A DNA stretch of 64,000 nucleotides from Hydractinia symbiolongicarpus (GCF_029227915.1 NC_079876.1:21390001-21454000); one strand, 5' to 3'. Counted from the first letter of the stretch, positions 1 to 10,485 are shown. Numbers and translations are program-made. Notes: a model not told the origin generated them from the letters alone.

Positions 1-168
1 GGGATCCAACTCGTATTCAACGTCTTCGATATCCCTATTTGCTACAGCCCGTCTCTCCTTATCCCTGGCCAGGCAAACCATGCAACTTTTCGTTAAAGTA
101 TTGCCCCTAATTTTAAACTTGTGTGGTGGTAATAGTTGTTTACATGCGCGACAACACCTTATATCCAT
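1..168 (-). CDS. Cys-rich zinc-binding-like protein of element 1 (partial)
   Basis: The reading frame is open from an ATG at 166-168 to the window edge, 56 residues, so the C-terminus is missing. It holds two Cys pairs: C5, C6 and C9 (CCRAC) and C32 and C35 (CMVC), about 23 residues apart, with Lys/Arg-rich linkers. That spacing fits a small zinc ribbon or knuckle. It is the outermost gene seen in element 1 and lies in the same orientation as the rest of that block. I do not recognise the family. A nucleic-acid-binding accessory role is inference from the Cys pairs and basic charge. Confidence 0.45.
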   Translation of the reverse strand, partial: MDIRCCRACKQLLPPHKFKIRGNTLTKSCMVCLARDKERRAVANRDIEDVEYELDP

Positions 169-223
169 TTTATTGTTTGCGTCTTGAGCACTTGACTCCT
201 TCCATAACTCATGTTTGTCCAAT

Positions 224-437
224 CTATTTAGGATTCGGCACTATATTTACCGGCAACCATCCTTTGGAGACGGCCATTTCACGACTTACTCTCCCTGCTG
301 CGAAGTACGCAACCATTTTGGGAACGTCTTCAGTGTCCATTTTTGTGAATGGGCGTGAAATGCCCAAACATTTCTTACCCGCCATTGCATAGCCAAAGGT
401 AAAACCAAGGTCCACGACCGTCTCGTCTTGCACTCAT
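224..437 (-). pseudogene. Unknown small protein of element 1, frameshifted near its start
   Basis: A coding-like frame of about 69 residues ends with TAG at 224-226. The likely start is ATG 435-437, which sits directly behind an AATAATAATAA run like other genes of this element, but it is one nucleotide out of frame with the body. The body has a compact, well-mixed composition with a Gly/Ala-rich centre and no membrane segment or recognisable motif. It lies between the Cys-rich gene and the membrane-protein gene, all on one strand. The function is unknown. The frameshift suggests the copy is dead. Confidence 0.4.
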
Positions 438-446
438 TTATTATTA

Positions 447-802
447 TTAACGCTTTTTAAAAATATCGATATTTGGTTGGGTTTTGCCCTGTTTCCCCTG
501 TTGGGGCTCTGGTGTGGTGTTTTGGGATTTGTTTTTACCCTTGCTAAACATATACCAAGCCCCGACGCCTATGGCAAGCACGGCTATCGCTCCTACCCAA
601 TAGATGTAGACATTGTCCATGGACTTGCCAGAGGTTGCGGCAGGTTCATTATTATCCTGTGAGGTACCTTTGCTCACGTTCTTCTGTAGGTTAGCCTTGT
701 TCTTCCGGTTCCATTCCGCAAGTCTCTTACCAGCAGCAACACGACCCTCTTTGGTGGTTTTGTTATAACCCTCTCCTCTTGTTTCTGAACTTCTTCACTC
801 AT
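447..802 (-). pseudogene. Small single-pass membrane protein of element 1
   Basis: The C-terminal 76 residues (447-677) contain one hydrophobic segment of about 20 residues (YWVGAIAVLAIGVGAWYMF) followed by a Lys/Gln/Pro-rich tail. Upstream, the same frame encodes a basic stretch with the motif VAAGKRLAEWNRKNK. The natural start is ATG 800-802, immediately behind a TATAATAAA motif, and is reached through one frameshift at about 740-765. Element 2 has a clear homologue at 28163-28485 with the same order of basic N-terminus, linker and membrane segment. A virion or membrane-anchoring role is inference only. Confidence 0.55.
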
Positions 803-1303
803 TTTATTATAGCACGGTCTCCGCCTCCTCCACCTCCTTCTCCGCATCCTGTTCCTTTTTGCGCATATGCCGAGCCGAATGGCCTGCTACAAGCAGCGGG
901 ACTAAACACCTCCCAATAGTACAGTATACGAGGATACCTTGATCCGTCATGGAGTCGCGGATTATAGGGTCTTCTCGATATCCTTTCGCAGTTCCTCGAC
1001 ACTTTCGACATCCACAAAGTTGCCAATCATATTGGCATATAGGCTAATCATGTGAGTAGACAGTGCTTTTGCCGTCTTCTCCCCTTTTTCTTGTAATTCG
1101 TGTTGTACGTATTCGATATGGATCTTTTCTACCGCCTCATCGGGGGCCTTGTCAATGGAGCCCTCTGTACATTTTTTGGGTAGTAAGTGACCCTAGCCTT
1201 TGCGTAGGGCTTCCTTCAAGGCTTGGCGTTCATTGGGCGGGGGTTCCACATATTCATATTTTGCAGAGGCATTGTCAAAGACTTGTGCGATATCGGACGA
1301 CAT
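799..1303 (-). pseudogene. Helical protein of element 1, multiply frameshifted
   Basis: This is the remnant of the gene that is still open in element 2 at 28450-28881. The N-terminal part starts at ATG 1301-1303 (MSSDIAQVFD) behind ATAAAG and stays open to about 1193. The remainder is recoverable only as short pieces in shifting frames, for example around the sequence corresponding to the start-codon overlap at 799-1026. The nucleotide match to element 2 is obvious (shared text around 1025-1150 and 28680-28800). The intact homologue is helix-rich with a hydrophobic patch near the C-terminus. No known domain is recognised. Confidence 0.5.
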
Positions 1304-1315
1304 CTTTATTTCACG

Positions 1316-1387
1316 TCTATATCGAAAGAAGCCAAACGCGATCAGGGAATACGGTAGTATTACAGCAATATACAAACACACCTCCAT
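1316..1387 (-). CDS. Tiny membrane peptide of element 1
   Basis: From ATG 1385-1387 the frame encodes MEVCLYIAVILPYSLIAFGF followed by FRYR, which is almost entirely one hydrophobic segment with basic residues at the end. In element 2 the equivalent peptide is 25 residues and stops (28890-28967). Here the frame runs on without a stop into the following helical-protein gene because of small indels. Conservation of this short peptide between two otherwise divergent copies argues that it is a real gene. Its place directly 3' of the polymerase gene is also conserved. Confidence 0.45.
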
Positions 1388-1477
1388 TTTTAATCCCTTA
1401 AACCACAAGCGGGGAGGTATGTACACCATCGTCATGTACAACTCGTAAAAGGCCGAGAGCCCGAGCTTGTTTTGTTC

Positions 1478-4296
1478 CTACGTGATCATACCCTGCCCAT
1501 GTGCCCGAAAACCCACGTTTTTAGCCATGTCTAAACCACCCTTCAGCGCACTCAGGTATCTACTCCAGGTCACGCCATTTTGCCTCTTTGACATGCCCTT
1601 ACATGAGAATTTAATACCCCTTTTTCCTTCAGAGAAATAACACTTGGCTGTCAGGGCAATCATCCGAAACCCAATAAATTCCGCTTTAAATAACCCTCCT
1701 GTTCGACTCGAGTACTTATCAGTGACAAGCCAGTTTTTTACAGCCTCGTCATACTCATCAAGTAGTTCGGGGCGAATGACATCCCTCAACTCTTCCCCAG
1801 AGATGGCAAAATACGCACTGTCGGTGTCCATGTAAATGTACTCAAAGTCTCGACGATCCACGTACTTGTCGAGAAAATCATAGTAAAATTCCAACATCCG
1901 AAGCTTGCTTAGTTGATATACCGCGATACCACACTGGTAGGCCCTATCGATAGTACATTGGTGCTTGCCCCTTCTTACCTCATACGCATCCCCAATCTCT
2001 TCAAGGTCCTCAAGGTACGGGCTTCGCAGAGCAGCGTCAACCTCCTTTTCATCCCTCGTAAATGTAGTATTTGCATGCCTTGCCAAATCTTCAATCATCT
2101 TGCCGTAGAACGAGTTGCCTTTCAGCTTTGCCGTATCCCCCGCAATATCAGTGTTTTTATCGGCCTCCAGTCGTGCATCGGCAATCTCCTCCGGCAACCA
2201 GGCAAAGGGCTTACCCCGGGCGTACTTGAGGAATTGGTGAAAAGCAGTCACTTTCAGCCCATGGTCAAGGTACCATTTTAGCACAGGGGTATACAGTAGG
2301 ATCTTTCCAGCCTTCAGCAACCCCAAAAGCTTTCGTGTACCTGGAAAACGCTTGCGACCCGTATTTTCTATGTATTCGTGCATGTGCACGGGGATTTGAT
2401 CATCAGGTATCTCCTTGACGACAAACAGGGGAGCAATTTCGCTGAATTTGTCACGCAGATACTCGGGTACCTCGACATTAACCTGGGCAAACCCAAACAA
2501 CGATCCATCTATCACACCCCGCGCCAGTAGCTCTAAGTTATGTACCGATGTTGGTGTGGCCACCTTGATCAACTGTTCCTTCCCACAGGGAAAGTCCTGT
2601 AGGAGCGTGCTTGGGTAAAGCATGTTTGCGTCGTAACCTAGAATGGGCTTGCATTTGTTTGGTTCTTTATAGATGTGAGATCTGATACCCGTCACGTCTC
2701 GTTCGTGGTATCTACAGAATACGATCGCGGGACCACCCACCATCCCCGTCCGTAGGAGCTCGTAGGCCTCATTCCTCGTACATTTTTCATATGTTTTCCG
2801 TACCTCCTTACAGGCCTTACAATTCCTGCTATAACAAGAGTCCTTACACCTATGCCTGTATGGGTCTCCCGAAGCGTATAGCTCTAGCTTGGGGTTCAAC
2901 CATACAGACTTGTTCAATACGTAGCGCATTGACACGCCCCGAATACTGACCGCGTCCTTCAAAATATCTATCTCGTCGTCGTAGTACTGCAGTCTCGTCT
3001 TGTCCACGGCTTTAATGAATTGTTCCACATCGGCTAAGTTGTACTCACGCATCATGGTGACGCAGCCTCGCCTGTAAAACTCGGCGCAGAATGTCTCGTA
3101 CTCCTCGCCGGATAGTGTGTTTCTCCCACTTAGACGGCTATAAAAGTTATCGTGAGCCACAGGTCCAACATGGCTCAGCTTCTCGTGGCTCGTCAACCAG
3201 TCTTACGGAAACATGAGCTTTTCGAGCTTACATTCCAACGACTTGCACCAACTGTCATAGCTTAGGCCGGGGGCAAGGAAATTTTTGATATCTAGAAATT
3301 TAAATCTCGAGGTAGTGAGGAACATCTAGTCTTTATCTTTTTTCGCCACCTTGATCTTATCGCCTTGCGCAATCTCTTCATCAAAATACCGCTTGATCAG
3401 GTTGATATCGTACTTGCCAGAATTAAACCCTATTACAGCTGCTTGATTCACCCACTCATCCCGGTTCTTTTTGGAGATCATGTCAAAGTCGTCAGGCTTC
3501 GGGTACATTTTCTCGACCTCTTTCACAATGAGGGCATGCCTCTTTTCCAGCTCCTCCACAAACTGCTTGACCAAAACCTTGGGATTCTCGTGCTCAATAA
3601 ACGTCGGGCGACTATTCAAACTATCGCCAATACCAACACTTACCGGAACATGTCTCGAAAGGTATGTTAGATCGGAGGTTTGCTGGCATTTTAAAGGTGA
3701 TAGGAGAGCTTCAAAATCAAATACCAGGTAGTGGGGATATGGTCTGAACTTCTTCTGAAAGTACCTCTTGATTTTGGGTGGTTTTTCACATTCCCAAGCT
3801 GTGACGAGGTTATAGCCCTTTTTCCGTATCATCCTTTCCTTGGACAGGGTTGCAGTGCAATGAGCCTTGTCCGATTTGGTTCTCCTGGACAGACAAGAGC
3901 ATCCGTGCCACCTACAACCATTGTACTCGTAAACGGTCTTTGTGACAGGCTCATAGCCATCCACTTTCCACCCTTTTTTGACATCACGGATAACACGTTC
4001 ACCACCATGACCGCATAAGGCATGATGGATATTCCGGTTTGCTTTGACATGTATTATATCCATTTTGATGCATCATAGCTATACCCCTCATCGTAAAGGA
4101 CTTTCTCAGCCCTGCTCAGCATACGTTTGACCTTCCCTTTGCAGATAATCGTCGTCTTGACGCCCCCGCATTCGTTCCTTTTATGCCGCGTGAGGTGGTT
4201 GCTTTTGGTAAACAGTTGTTTGCATACCTCACATTCCCATTTCTGTTGGGCCAGCACGTCTAAATCCTTGATGTAGAAACAGTGCCCACCCAGCAT
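1478..4296 (-). pseudogene. polB: Family B DNA polymerase (DNA_pol_B_2 type) of element 1, broken
   Basis: Domains in order from the N-terminus: a C2H2 zinc finger (CEVCKQLF...HLTRHKRNEC, 4054-4296); an endonuclease-like segment ending in YEYNGCRWHGC; exonuclease motif I (VFDFEALL); Exo II (GFNSGKYDINL); then, in 1478-3196, polymerase motif A (YDANMLYPS), motif B (KLKGNSFYGK), motif C (YMDTDSAYF) and a KFSCKGM block. Lesions: a frameshift between the zinc-finger frame and 4063, in-frame stops at 3326-3328 (TAG) and 3203-3205 (TAA), and probably another at 1478-1480, after which a coding-like tail continues for about a dozen codons. The motifs are preserved despite the stops, so decay is recent. 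Polymerases of this type replicate Polinton-like elements by protein priming (family knowledge). Confidence 0.85.
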
Positions 4297-4313
4297 ATCT
4301 AGATTGATAGGGT

Positions 4314-4840
4314 CTAACCCCTCTTTGTGCTGCCTTTGCCCATAGACGAGTCGCCATGGTGCTTTATCAGAATTTGTCTTGGGTTCAAAGACCCTGATGT
4401 TGACCTTGAATCGATTTCCGCTATACTTGACAACGACCTGGAGCTTTTAGTTTTGTGGTAATCAGATACATCGCCCCTACCCTTGTAAGTATGACAGCCA
4501 AAGCTGTACACAACCTTAACGTGCATGCCCATGTGTGATGTAATTTTTTGGATAATCGCGTCCTTTAGAGGTTGGTTTAGATGCTTCTTGAAACGCCATG
4601 TTTTGATCCTATTTCCATCCTCCAACATCTGGATATCGTCCTTGGGGCCTTGATATTCAATATCCTCCACGTAGTCCTCCCTTGCCTCCTGTTCAATCTC
4701 GTTGTGAAGCGTTGTCCCTCCCGAAATGCAACGGTATCCTGCACACTCTGTAGTCGATCGGCAAGGGCGTCGCGGGTTGTTGCCACCGGTGCCGACACGG
4801 TGCTATATAGTTTGCTGATGGCATTCTTAAACCAACTCAT
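4314..4840 (-). pseudogene. Gene upstream of polB in element 1 (homologue of 31946-32578)
   Basis: The start ATG is 4838-4840 and lies directly behind TATATAATAAAG. The first about 50 residues (MSWFKNAISKLYSTVS...) match the start of the element 2 gene at 32578 in layout: Trp near the N-terminus, an amphipathic basic helix, then an acidic segment with DYVEDI-like spacing. A frameshift near 4660-4700 moves the rest into another frame, open as 4314-4670. Further degradation follows before the polymerase zinc finger. The function is unknown. Its fixed place before polB in both copies suggests a replication-linked role or that it is the N-terminal part of the polymerase polyprotein. Confidence 0.5.
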
Positions 4841-4855
4841 CTTTATTATATACAC

Positions 4856-5000
4856 TTTTCAACAAAGTCCGAAGATTTCATTCTGCCTAACTAACACAGT
4901 TATTCCCCTTTTTAAGGAATTCCCCTTTTTTGTATGATAGGGACTCAACACCGACTTGCGTATACAACACATGCGTTGATGATCAGTGGATTTTTGCTGA
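4856..5000. repeat. Right terminal region of element 1
   Basis: The sequence after the first gene resembles the right end of element 2. Both carry a GAATGAAATC block next to the first gene, AGGAATTCCCC-type text, TTTTGTATGAT, ACATGCGTTGATGAT and a GGACTCAACACCG box. The outer limit is uncertain; similarity fades by about 5000. The left end of this element lies outside the window. Confidence 0.5.
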
Positions 5001-5229
5001 TGATCAACGGTAATTTGTGCAATGAAGCGTGACGAAAAGTTGTGACGTCACAAGTGAAATTGTGTATGATATTTTTATGAGAGTTTGACCGTGATTTTTG
5101 AAAAAGTGTGTATGGAAGGACCCCCTAAACTAGCTACGATTCTAATCAACAAAGTTGGGGTGATCGAGATTGTAATTTCACGAAGGAGAATTAAAATACG
5201 CACCACGTAGATGTCAACAACCATATTCG
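5001..5229. other. Unannotated spacer
   Basis: I see no gene here. It contains a palindromic GTGACGTCAC at about 5041-5051 and otherwise AT-rich text between the element 1 end and the LINE. Confidence 0.3.
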
Positions 5230-5733
5230 TTCGTCAAATATCTTTAAAAATAATGTAACACACAGATGAAGACCAAACCCTGTTATTAATACGTTTCCCG
5301 AAAGAGATCAAATAGCTACGAATCATGAGCATCAAAATGTACACCATTCTAAGAAGATACGGATAATGACCGATAGTATACCAAAAGGTATTCGAGTGAA
5401 AGAATTTAATGAGCAAATAAAAAATGAAAATGTGAGATTTAAGATATTCCCAGGAACAAGTGTCGAAAACTTAAAATATTACGTACATATTTTATAGCTT
5501 TTATAAATAACTTTTTAGATCAGCAGGGGTATTCAATAGGCTTGGACTAGTTTGCGATGATAATAAATCTGATATTCCTGATGAATGTGTTGGGAGTCAA
5601 AACAGAAATGATCAAAATCCCACACATAATTCTCATCAAAGTTCTTTAGATGAAATATATAAATTACGAATTAAGTACCCTTCCAATCCTCTTTTAGGCT
5701 ATTTAAACATTAATAGTCTCAAAAACAAAATAA

Positions 5734-6283
5734 TTGATGCAAGAGACGATGACAAAACTTTCACCTGATTATTTTTTATTTTTTGAAACCAAACAAGATG
5801 AGAGTTTTCCAAACGAACAATTCTATATTGATAACTATGAAATTAGAACTAGAAAAGATAGGAACAAAAATGGAGGAGTGTCAATTGAATATGTTAAGAA
5901 GGGAATAGCCTGTAGACAAGTTAATGATTTGGGTATCACAAATAATGAAATCATTTGCTCAAGTTAAAGATAAGAAATAAAAAATGGACAGTTATCAGTA
6001 TAAATACTGATAGCCTCATTATTCAACCTTAAACAACTTTTTTGAGGAATTAGAGATAGCCTTGAATAAAGCTCTTTCTAAAGTCGAAAACATAATAACT
6101 ATGGGTGAAATAAATATCGATTGCCATAACTCGAACGATTTTGGATTCGAAATCTTAAATAATTTCTGTGATATTTTTAGTTTTGAAAATCTAGTCAAAA
6201 AGAAAACTTGTTTTGCTAGTCCTAACGGAACAGCTATAGATGTCATTCTTACAAATAGACCCAGATGTTTTCATCAGGATTGA
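5734..6283 (+). pseudogene. LINE endonuclease domain fragments
   Basis: Two open pieces (5734-5967 and 6062-6283) in different frames carry the endonuclease fold of the LINE. The first has the Glu-bearing segment ...DYFLFFETKQDE and NKNGGVSIEYVK, typical of the early strands. The second has the strand ending in GEINID, with Glu at the position where the family usually has Asp, and the conserved TAIDVILTN. The nicking endonuclease of such elements opens the target DNA before reverse transcription (family knowledge). A frame change and a stop at about 5965 disable it. Confidence 0.7.
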
Positions 6284-6434
6284 GTGATCATCATCAAATG
6301 GTAACAACATTTTTAAAATCTCATTTAGCACGCTTAGCATCCAAGAAAATTGTTTACAGAAGTTACAAAAATTGTAATAAAGCCAAAGTGATGTTGAGAA
6401 CGCAAATTTTATTTGTAATAATAAAGATCCTGAA

Positions 6435-8576
6435 ATGAATTATGAAAACTTCATCAATGTTTTCACATCTATCGTAGAAAAACATGCCCTACAGAAGCAT
6501 AAAACTCTACGTGGAAACGGGGCACCATTTAGGACAAAAGAGTTAAAAAAGTCAATATACACAAGGTCTAGGTTCAAAAATAAATACAATAAAAATCCTA
6601 CTTCTGAAAACAAAATCACGTACAAGAAACAGAGAAACAAGTGTGTAAATTATCGCAAAAAGGTCATCAAAAACCATTTCAAAAAGGTAACATCAGGTTT
6701 CATTTTCAAAAAAATGTTGGGAAACTGTTAAGCTCTTGATATCAAATAAAAGTGGATAAGTAAAGGAGTTTAGTTACTGATAAAAAACAGCTAACCAAAC
6801 TTTTCAACGACTACTACATCAATATTTTAGAAAATTCTTGTGGCATGAAACCAAATTCATTAAATTATAAGACTGTAAATGATAAGTGAAAAATGATTGA
6901 AGAAATTGTTGATAGTTTTGAAAATCATCCAAGTATCATTAAAATAAAGGAAATCAATGATTCTAACAATAATAAGAACTTTACATTCCAAGAAGTTGAT
7001 GAAAATACAAAACTTTTCAATGATTTAAACACCAAAGTATCAACAGGTGAAGATACAATACCATCAAAGCTGACAAAATTAGCAAAAAGGCACCTAATAA
7101 CGCCACTAACAGATGCTTTAAATAGTAGCATATTTTCAAACAAATTTCCAAGTAAAGCTAAGCGAGCTGCTGTAACGCCATTGGATAAGGGACGAAAAGA
7201 TAAAACTAAAATATCAAACTACAGGCCTGTCAGTGTTTTAAATGTTTTTTTCCAAATTTTACGAAAGGGTTATGAAAGAACAAATAACCGCTTATATGGA
7301 ATCAAAATTGTGGGTGCGATCTTGATGGATCTTTCATAAGCTTTTGACTGTGTACCACATGACTTAAGTCTCTTCAATTCATTCCATCTTATTTTACTGA
7401 TAGAGAGCAAGCCACTCGAATAAATGGGATCTATAGTCTATTTCAAATTATCATATCTGGTGTACCACAAGGTTCTATTTTGGGACCTATCATATTCAAT
7501 ATATTTATCAATGATTTGTTTCTTTTTATAGAAAAAAATAAGCCACATAATTACTATTTAAGAATTAAACCAACAATGATTATTATTTATTTATTAACAA
7601 TATATTTCGGATAAATTTATCCATTATCAGGTCTAAAAGCAAATTAAAACGGTTAAAAAACGGTATAAAATATTCACAATTCCTATATACATATATCATA
7701 TGATATATAACATATCATAACTACATCAAACGATATGATGAAAGCTAAATTAAATTTTGATTACTAAATTTTGATTACTACATAATTACGCTGATGATAA
7801 CACAATATCCAACTTCTCAAATTCTATTCCTAATTTGATAAATACTTTAAAAAACGAAGCTAAAACTGCCCGCTCCTGGTTAAAAGATAATAAAATGATT
7901 GCAAACCCTGAAAACTTTCACTCGATAAATCTGACAAAAAATAAGACAGATAATTTAGGTCTTAAATTTAACATAGGATATAATAAAACTATTGAAAGTG
8001 AAAATAACGTGAAATTACTAGGTGTGACTATAGACATAAATTAAATTTTCACAGACACGTTAGTGATTTGTGTCGCAAAGCATCAGCCCAACTAAATGTC
8101 TTATTTCGATTTAGAAGTTTCTTATCCTTTCAAGCAAAGTATATTTTAGTTTTATCTACTCAAATTTTAATTATTGTTCCCTTATATGGCATTTTTCTTC
8201 TTCTAAATCTTTATCTAAAGTCTAAATGATACAAAAGCGAGCATTAAGATTTCTTTATAGTGATACGGTAAGTACATAGGAAAATCTACTTAAAAATTCC
8301 AGCGAGAGTCACATGAATGTAAATCGCTTACGCTCATTGTGTATAGAAATCTATAAAATTATAAATAACAGCAGCCCTCTTTTTATTAAAGATATGTTTT
8401 GTTTCAATAATAACCGTAGGACAGTCAGAGAACAAAATACAAATAATTTGATAGTTTCAAGGAAAAGGACCGCGACTTTTGGAACTAATAGCTTATCAGC
8501 CCTGGGACCAAAGATTTGGAATAACCTACAATCACATTTGAAACATGTCTTAACCCTAAAGTTTTTAAAAGCATGA
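6435..8576 (+). pseudogene. LINE reverse transcriptase region
   Basis: Open pieces at 6435-6731 (basic linker, KKQRNKCVNYRKKVI), 6893-7339 (fingers and palm, ISNYRPVSVLN), 7440-7544 (GVPQGSILGP), 7787-8044 (YADD, then the thumb with KTARSWLKDNKMIANP and VKLLGVTID) and 8313-8576 (C-terminal domain) form one LINE reverse transcriptase in at least three frames. The catalytic YADD motif is present in text but is separated between Y and A by the insertion 7555-7779. Confidence 0.8.
7555..7779 (-). mobile_element. 225-bp retroposed insertion inside the LINE YADD box
   Basis: The insert is flanked by a perfect 10-bp target duplication ACATAATTAC (7545-7554 and 7780-7789). Removing the insert and one repeat restores an uninterrupted frame through the YADD motif. 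Read on the minus strand, the insert ends in an A/T-rich tail with AATAAATAAATAATAAT preceded by text resembling a LINE 3' UTR, so it looks like a 5'-truncated non-LTR copy inserted antisense to its host LINE. Confidence 0.8.
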
Positions 8577-8945
8577 TAAAAATGTGGGGCGGATCTAAAT
8601 GTAACCTTGGAGGAAAGAATACGGAAGGAGAAACAACTTCATTAAATATGGCTTTTTTGCACCCTAATGAAGACGTTACACGCTAATCACGTGGTTCTCG
8701 ACGAGTGGAACCACCTGATTTACGTGTATGGCCTTTATTAGACTGGAAACGGCCATACTACTGTCTTTGGATGCCTGCGCACGCAATTAGCCGTGTGCTA
8801 AGGGCATGGCAGTAAGGAAAATGACTTTGGACGTCGTAATCCATTGGAAATGAAGGGCTTAGACCGATGGCCACCTGTCTAGTCGAGTTGAACCACGTAG
8901 GAAAACGATTTGGACGTCATTGTCCATTGAGACTGGCATGGACCT
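8577..8945 (+). other. 3' UTR of the LINE
   Basis: This follows the last codon of the LINE and is richer in G/C than its surroundings. It contains internally repeated text: TTTGGACGTC followed by TCCATTG, about 90 bp apart at 8824 and 8908, and a GAGT.GAACCAC pair. There is no open frame. Structured 3' UTRs of this kind are used as template signals by LINE reverse transcriptases (family knowledge). Confidence 0.4.
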
Positions 8946-9349
8946 AAAAGCTAGTGAACAAATTTTACTATATTTTGTGCATTTGTTACCACCTGGAATA
9001 CCAAAATACTGTACAAGGTCTTTCTTTTTTTAATATTTCAATTTGCGGCAAAGTTTCATTCCTATTGACGCAATGGTTTGCGAGTTATTATTATTCAAAT
9101 AAGAATCAGTTTTTCAATTTTCCTTTAGAAAACCCTCATTTTTCACTTTCGCACCCCCTATCTTGCCCAAATCAGATTTCGGTGGGCTTATAGGAGCAAA
9201 AACTACAAAAAATAGCTCTTCTTATTGTATAAAATTATCCTTATCAGAATGTACCTCCTTCTCTTTTCTGTTCTCCTAGACTGTACTGACAATTTTTCGA
9301 AAGATGAAACTTTAAATACCTTAATCGGACAAATTTTCGCGCGGAGAAA

Positions 9350-9530
9350 TTTTCGCGGTTTTTGCGAATTTTGCCCAAATTCGCGAAATTAAATCCTCGC
9401 GAAATATTTGCAAACAGTCAAATCGCGAAATTAAATCCGTGCGAAATTTTTAGAAAGCCTGAATTCGCGAAATTAAATCCTCGCGAATTTTTTTTTAATT
9501 TGTACCATCGCGAAAATTAATACTCGTGAA
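9350..9530. repeat. Left subterminal repeats of the pogo element
   Basis: Three or more copies of TTCGCGAAATTAAATCC.CGCGAA lie at about 50-bp spacing, and the last copies share the spacer AGAAAGCCTGAA. The same motif occurs in the same orientation at the right end, so these are direct and not inverted subterminal repeats. They are probably transposase-binding sites (inference). Confidence 0.7.
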
Positions 9531-9600
9531 ATGTTTTGTTCTCGATTATTTTTTTCTATGTAAAACTTACAAAATTCGTAAAAAAATACGGTAAATAATA

Positions 9601-10162
9601 TTATTTTATCTCTTTTGAAAAAAGTTTCGGATGTTGCTCCCTGCTGTTGGTTGTACTGTTTTTTTTAACGCATTTGCGTTTTTTTGCTCTGGCTGGTTCG
9701 GTACGGCCAACATTGTTCTCAAGAAACGAACCCATGATGACCTCATTCTTTGGTTGACAATATAATTCATCCACCATATCTTGATAGCGTCGAAGAAGCA
9801 TGTGCCCCTTGATACTTCGAAACTGTTATTTCGCAGGCAATTTCAAGACCTCCTTGAAATAGAGGCAATCTTCTGTAGTGGGTGGCTGTCAGATTTGCCA
9901 CAACCGTAGCCCCTCTATCCAAAAGATATTTGGTAGGGCGAGAAATTTCCCTTGGTAAATGACCAACTGTTTCATTATTATCGATGCGACATGTTTTGAT
10001 CGCGAACATATCAAATATATTGTTTTTCTCAAAACGACATTCAAGCTCTTCATTTTCATAGGGATTCCAAACATCACGGTAAACGTGAAAGCCACGTACT
10101 GCCGATGAAAATACCAAGACCTTGTTCGTGTCCGCCATATTTCTGAAGTGTTGTTTAAACAA
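9601..10162 (-). pseudogene. HIRAN-domain protein carried by the pogo element
   Basis: The main frame (9767-10162, 131 residues) has the HIRAN pattern: VRGFHVYRDVWNP near residue 23, EELECRFEKNN, FAIKTC, then VGHLPREISRPTKYLLDRG. HIRAN domains bind DNA 3' ends and occur in HLTF/Rad5-type repair helicases and as stand-alone proteins (family knowledge). A second frame (9601-9801) continues with HMLLRRYQDMVDELYC and a Lys/Arg-rich tail that looks like a nuclear signal, so one frameshift near 9780-9800 probably splits a single about 190-residue protein. It is transcribed away from the transposase across a shared 320-bp spacer. Confidence 0.75.
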
Positions 10163-10318
10163 AGAAGGAATTCCATTGGAATTCGAATTTATCGTATGTA
10201 CTAAACTATGACGTCAACAAGTGAAATTCCCCAACTTAAAAATGAAATTGAATAGCATTTTTTTATTTCTCAGCCGAAGGCTGAGATCTAAGATTATCGA
10301 TAGAGGTAGAAGCATATA

Positions 10319-10425
10319 CTTTTTGAGACAAAAAGGCAAAATTCTAGGCAATCATGTAGGAGTAAATACTTTGCCTAGAATTTTGCCTTTTTGTCTCAAA
10401 AAGTGACAATCATGTAGGAGTAAAT
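10319..10425. repeat. Perfect 33-bp hairpin plus direct repeat
   Basis: 10319-10351 and 10371-10403 are perfect reverse complements of each other around a 19-nt loop. The loop text CAATCATGTAGGAGTAAAT (10350-10368) recurs directly after the hairpin at 10407-10425. The structure lies between the two divergent genes of the pogo element, just upstream of the transposase splice acceptor. A templated foldback duplication would produce exactly this pattern. Confidence 0.8.
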
Positions 10426-10485
10426 CGTAGGCCGGCTGAGATGCTTCAGGCCTGCGTGGCTATTTCATAATTTTTTACTTTTTAG

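Larger units (their letters stand above)
5230..8945 (+). mobile_element. CR1/L2-type LINE (non-LTR retrotransposon), decayed
   Basis: Plus-strand pieces appear in the correct order. An SGNH/esterase-like segment (5281-5490, with MTDSIPKGIRVKEFN) is followed by the apurinic-type endonuclease: LGYLNINSLKNKI (5693-5730), FFETK..., a GEINID motif (6101-6120) and GTAIDVILTN (6228-6257). Then comes reverse transcriptase: STGEDTIPSKL, ISNYRPVSVLN (7210-7245) and GVPQGSILGPIIFN (7458-7500). The YADD box is split by an insertion, with YADDNTISNF resuming at 7788. The C-terminal domain ends with TAA at 8574-8576 and is followed by a 3' UTR to about 8945. Stops and frameshifts are frequent, so the copy is dead. 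Exact ends were not resolved; no target duplication was found. Confidence 0.8.

Noticed and set aside
799-1026. 75-codon frame rich in Gly at its C-terminus
   Set aside because: It combines a shifted piece of the helical-protein remnant with GA-rich non-coding text; not a separate gene.
3203-3328. Programmed recoding in the element 1 polymerase
   Set aside because: Two different stops within 130 bases plus a frameshift elsewhere, without slippery sites, point to mutation.
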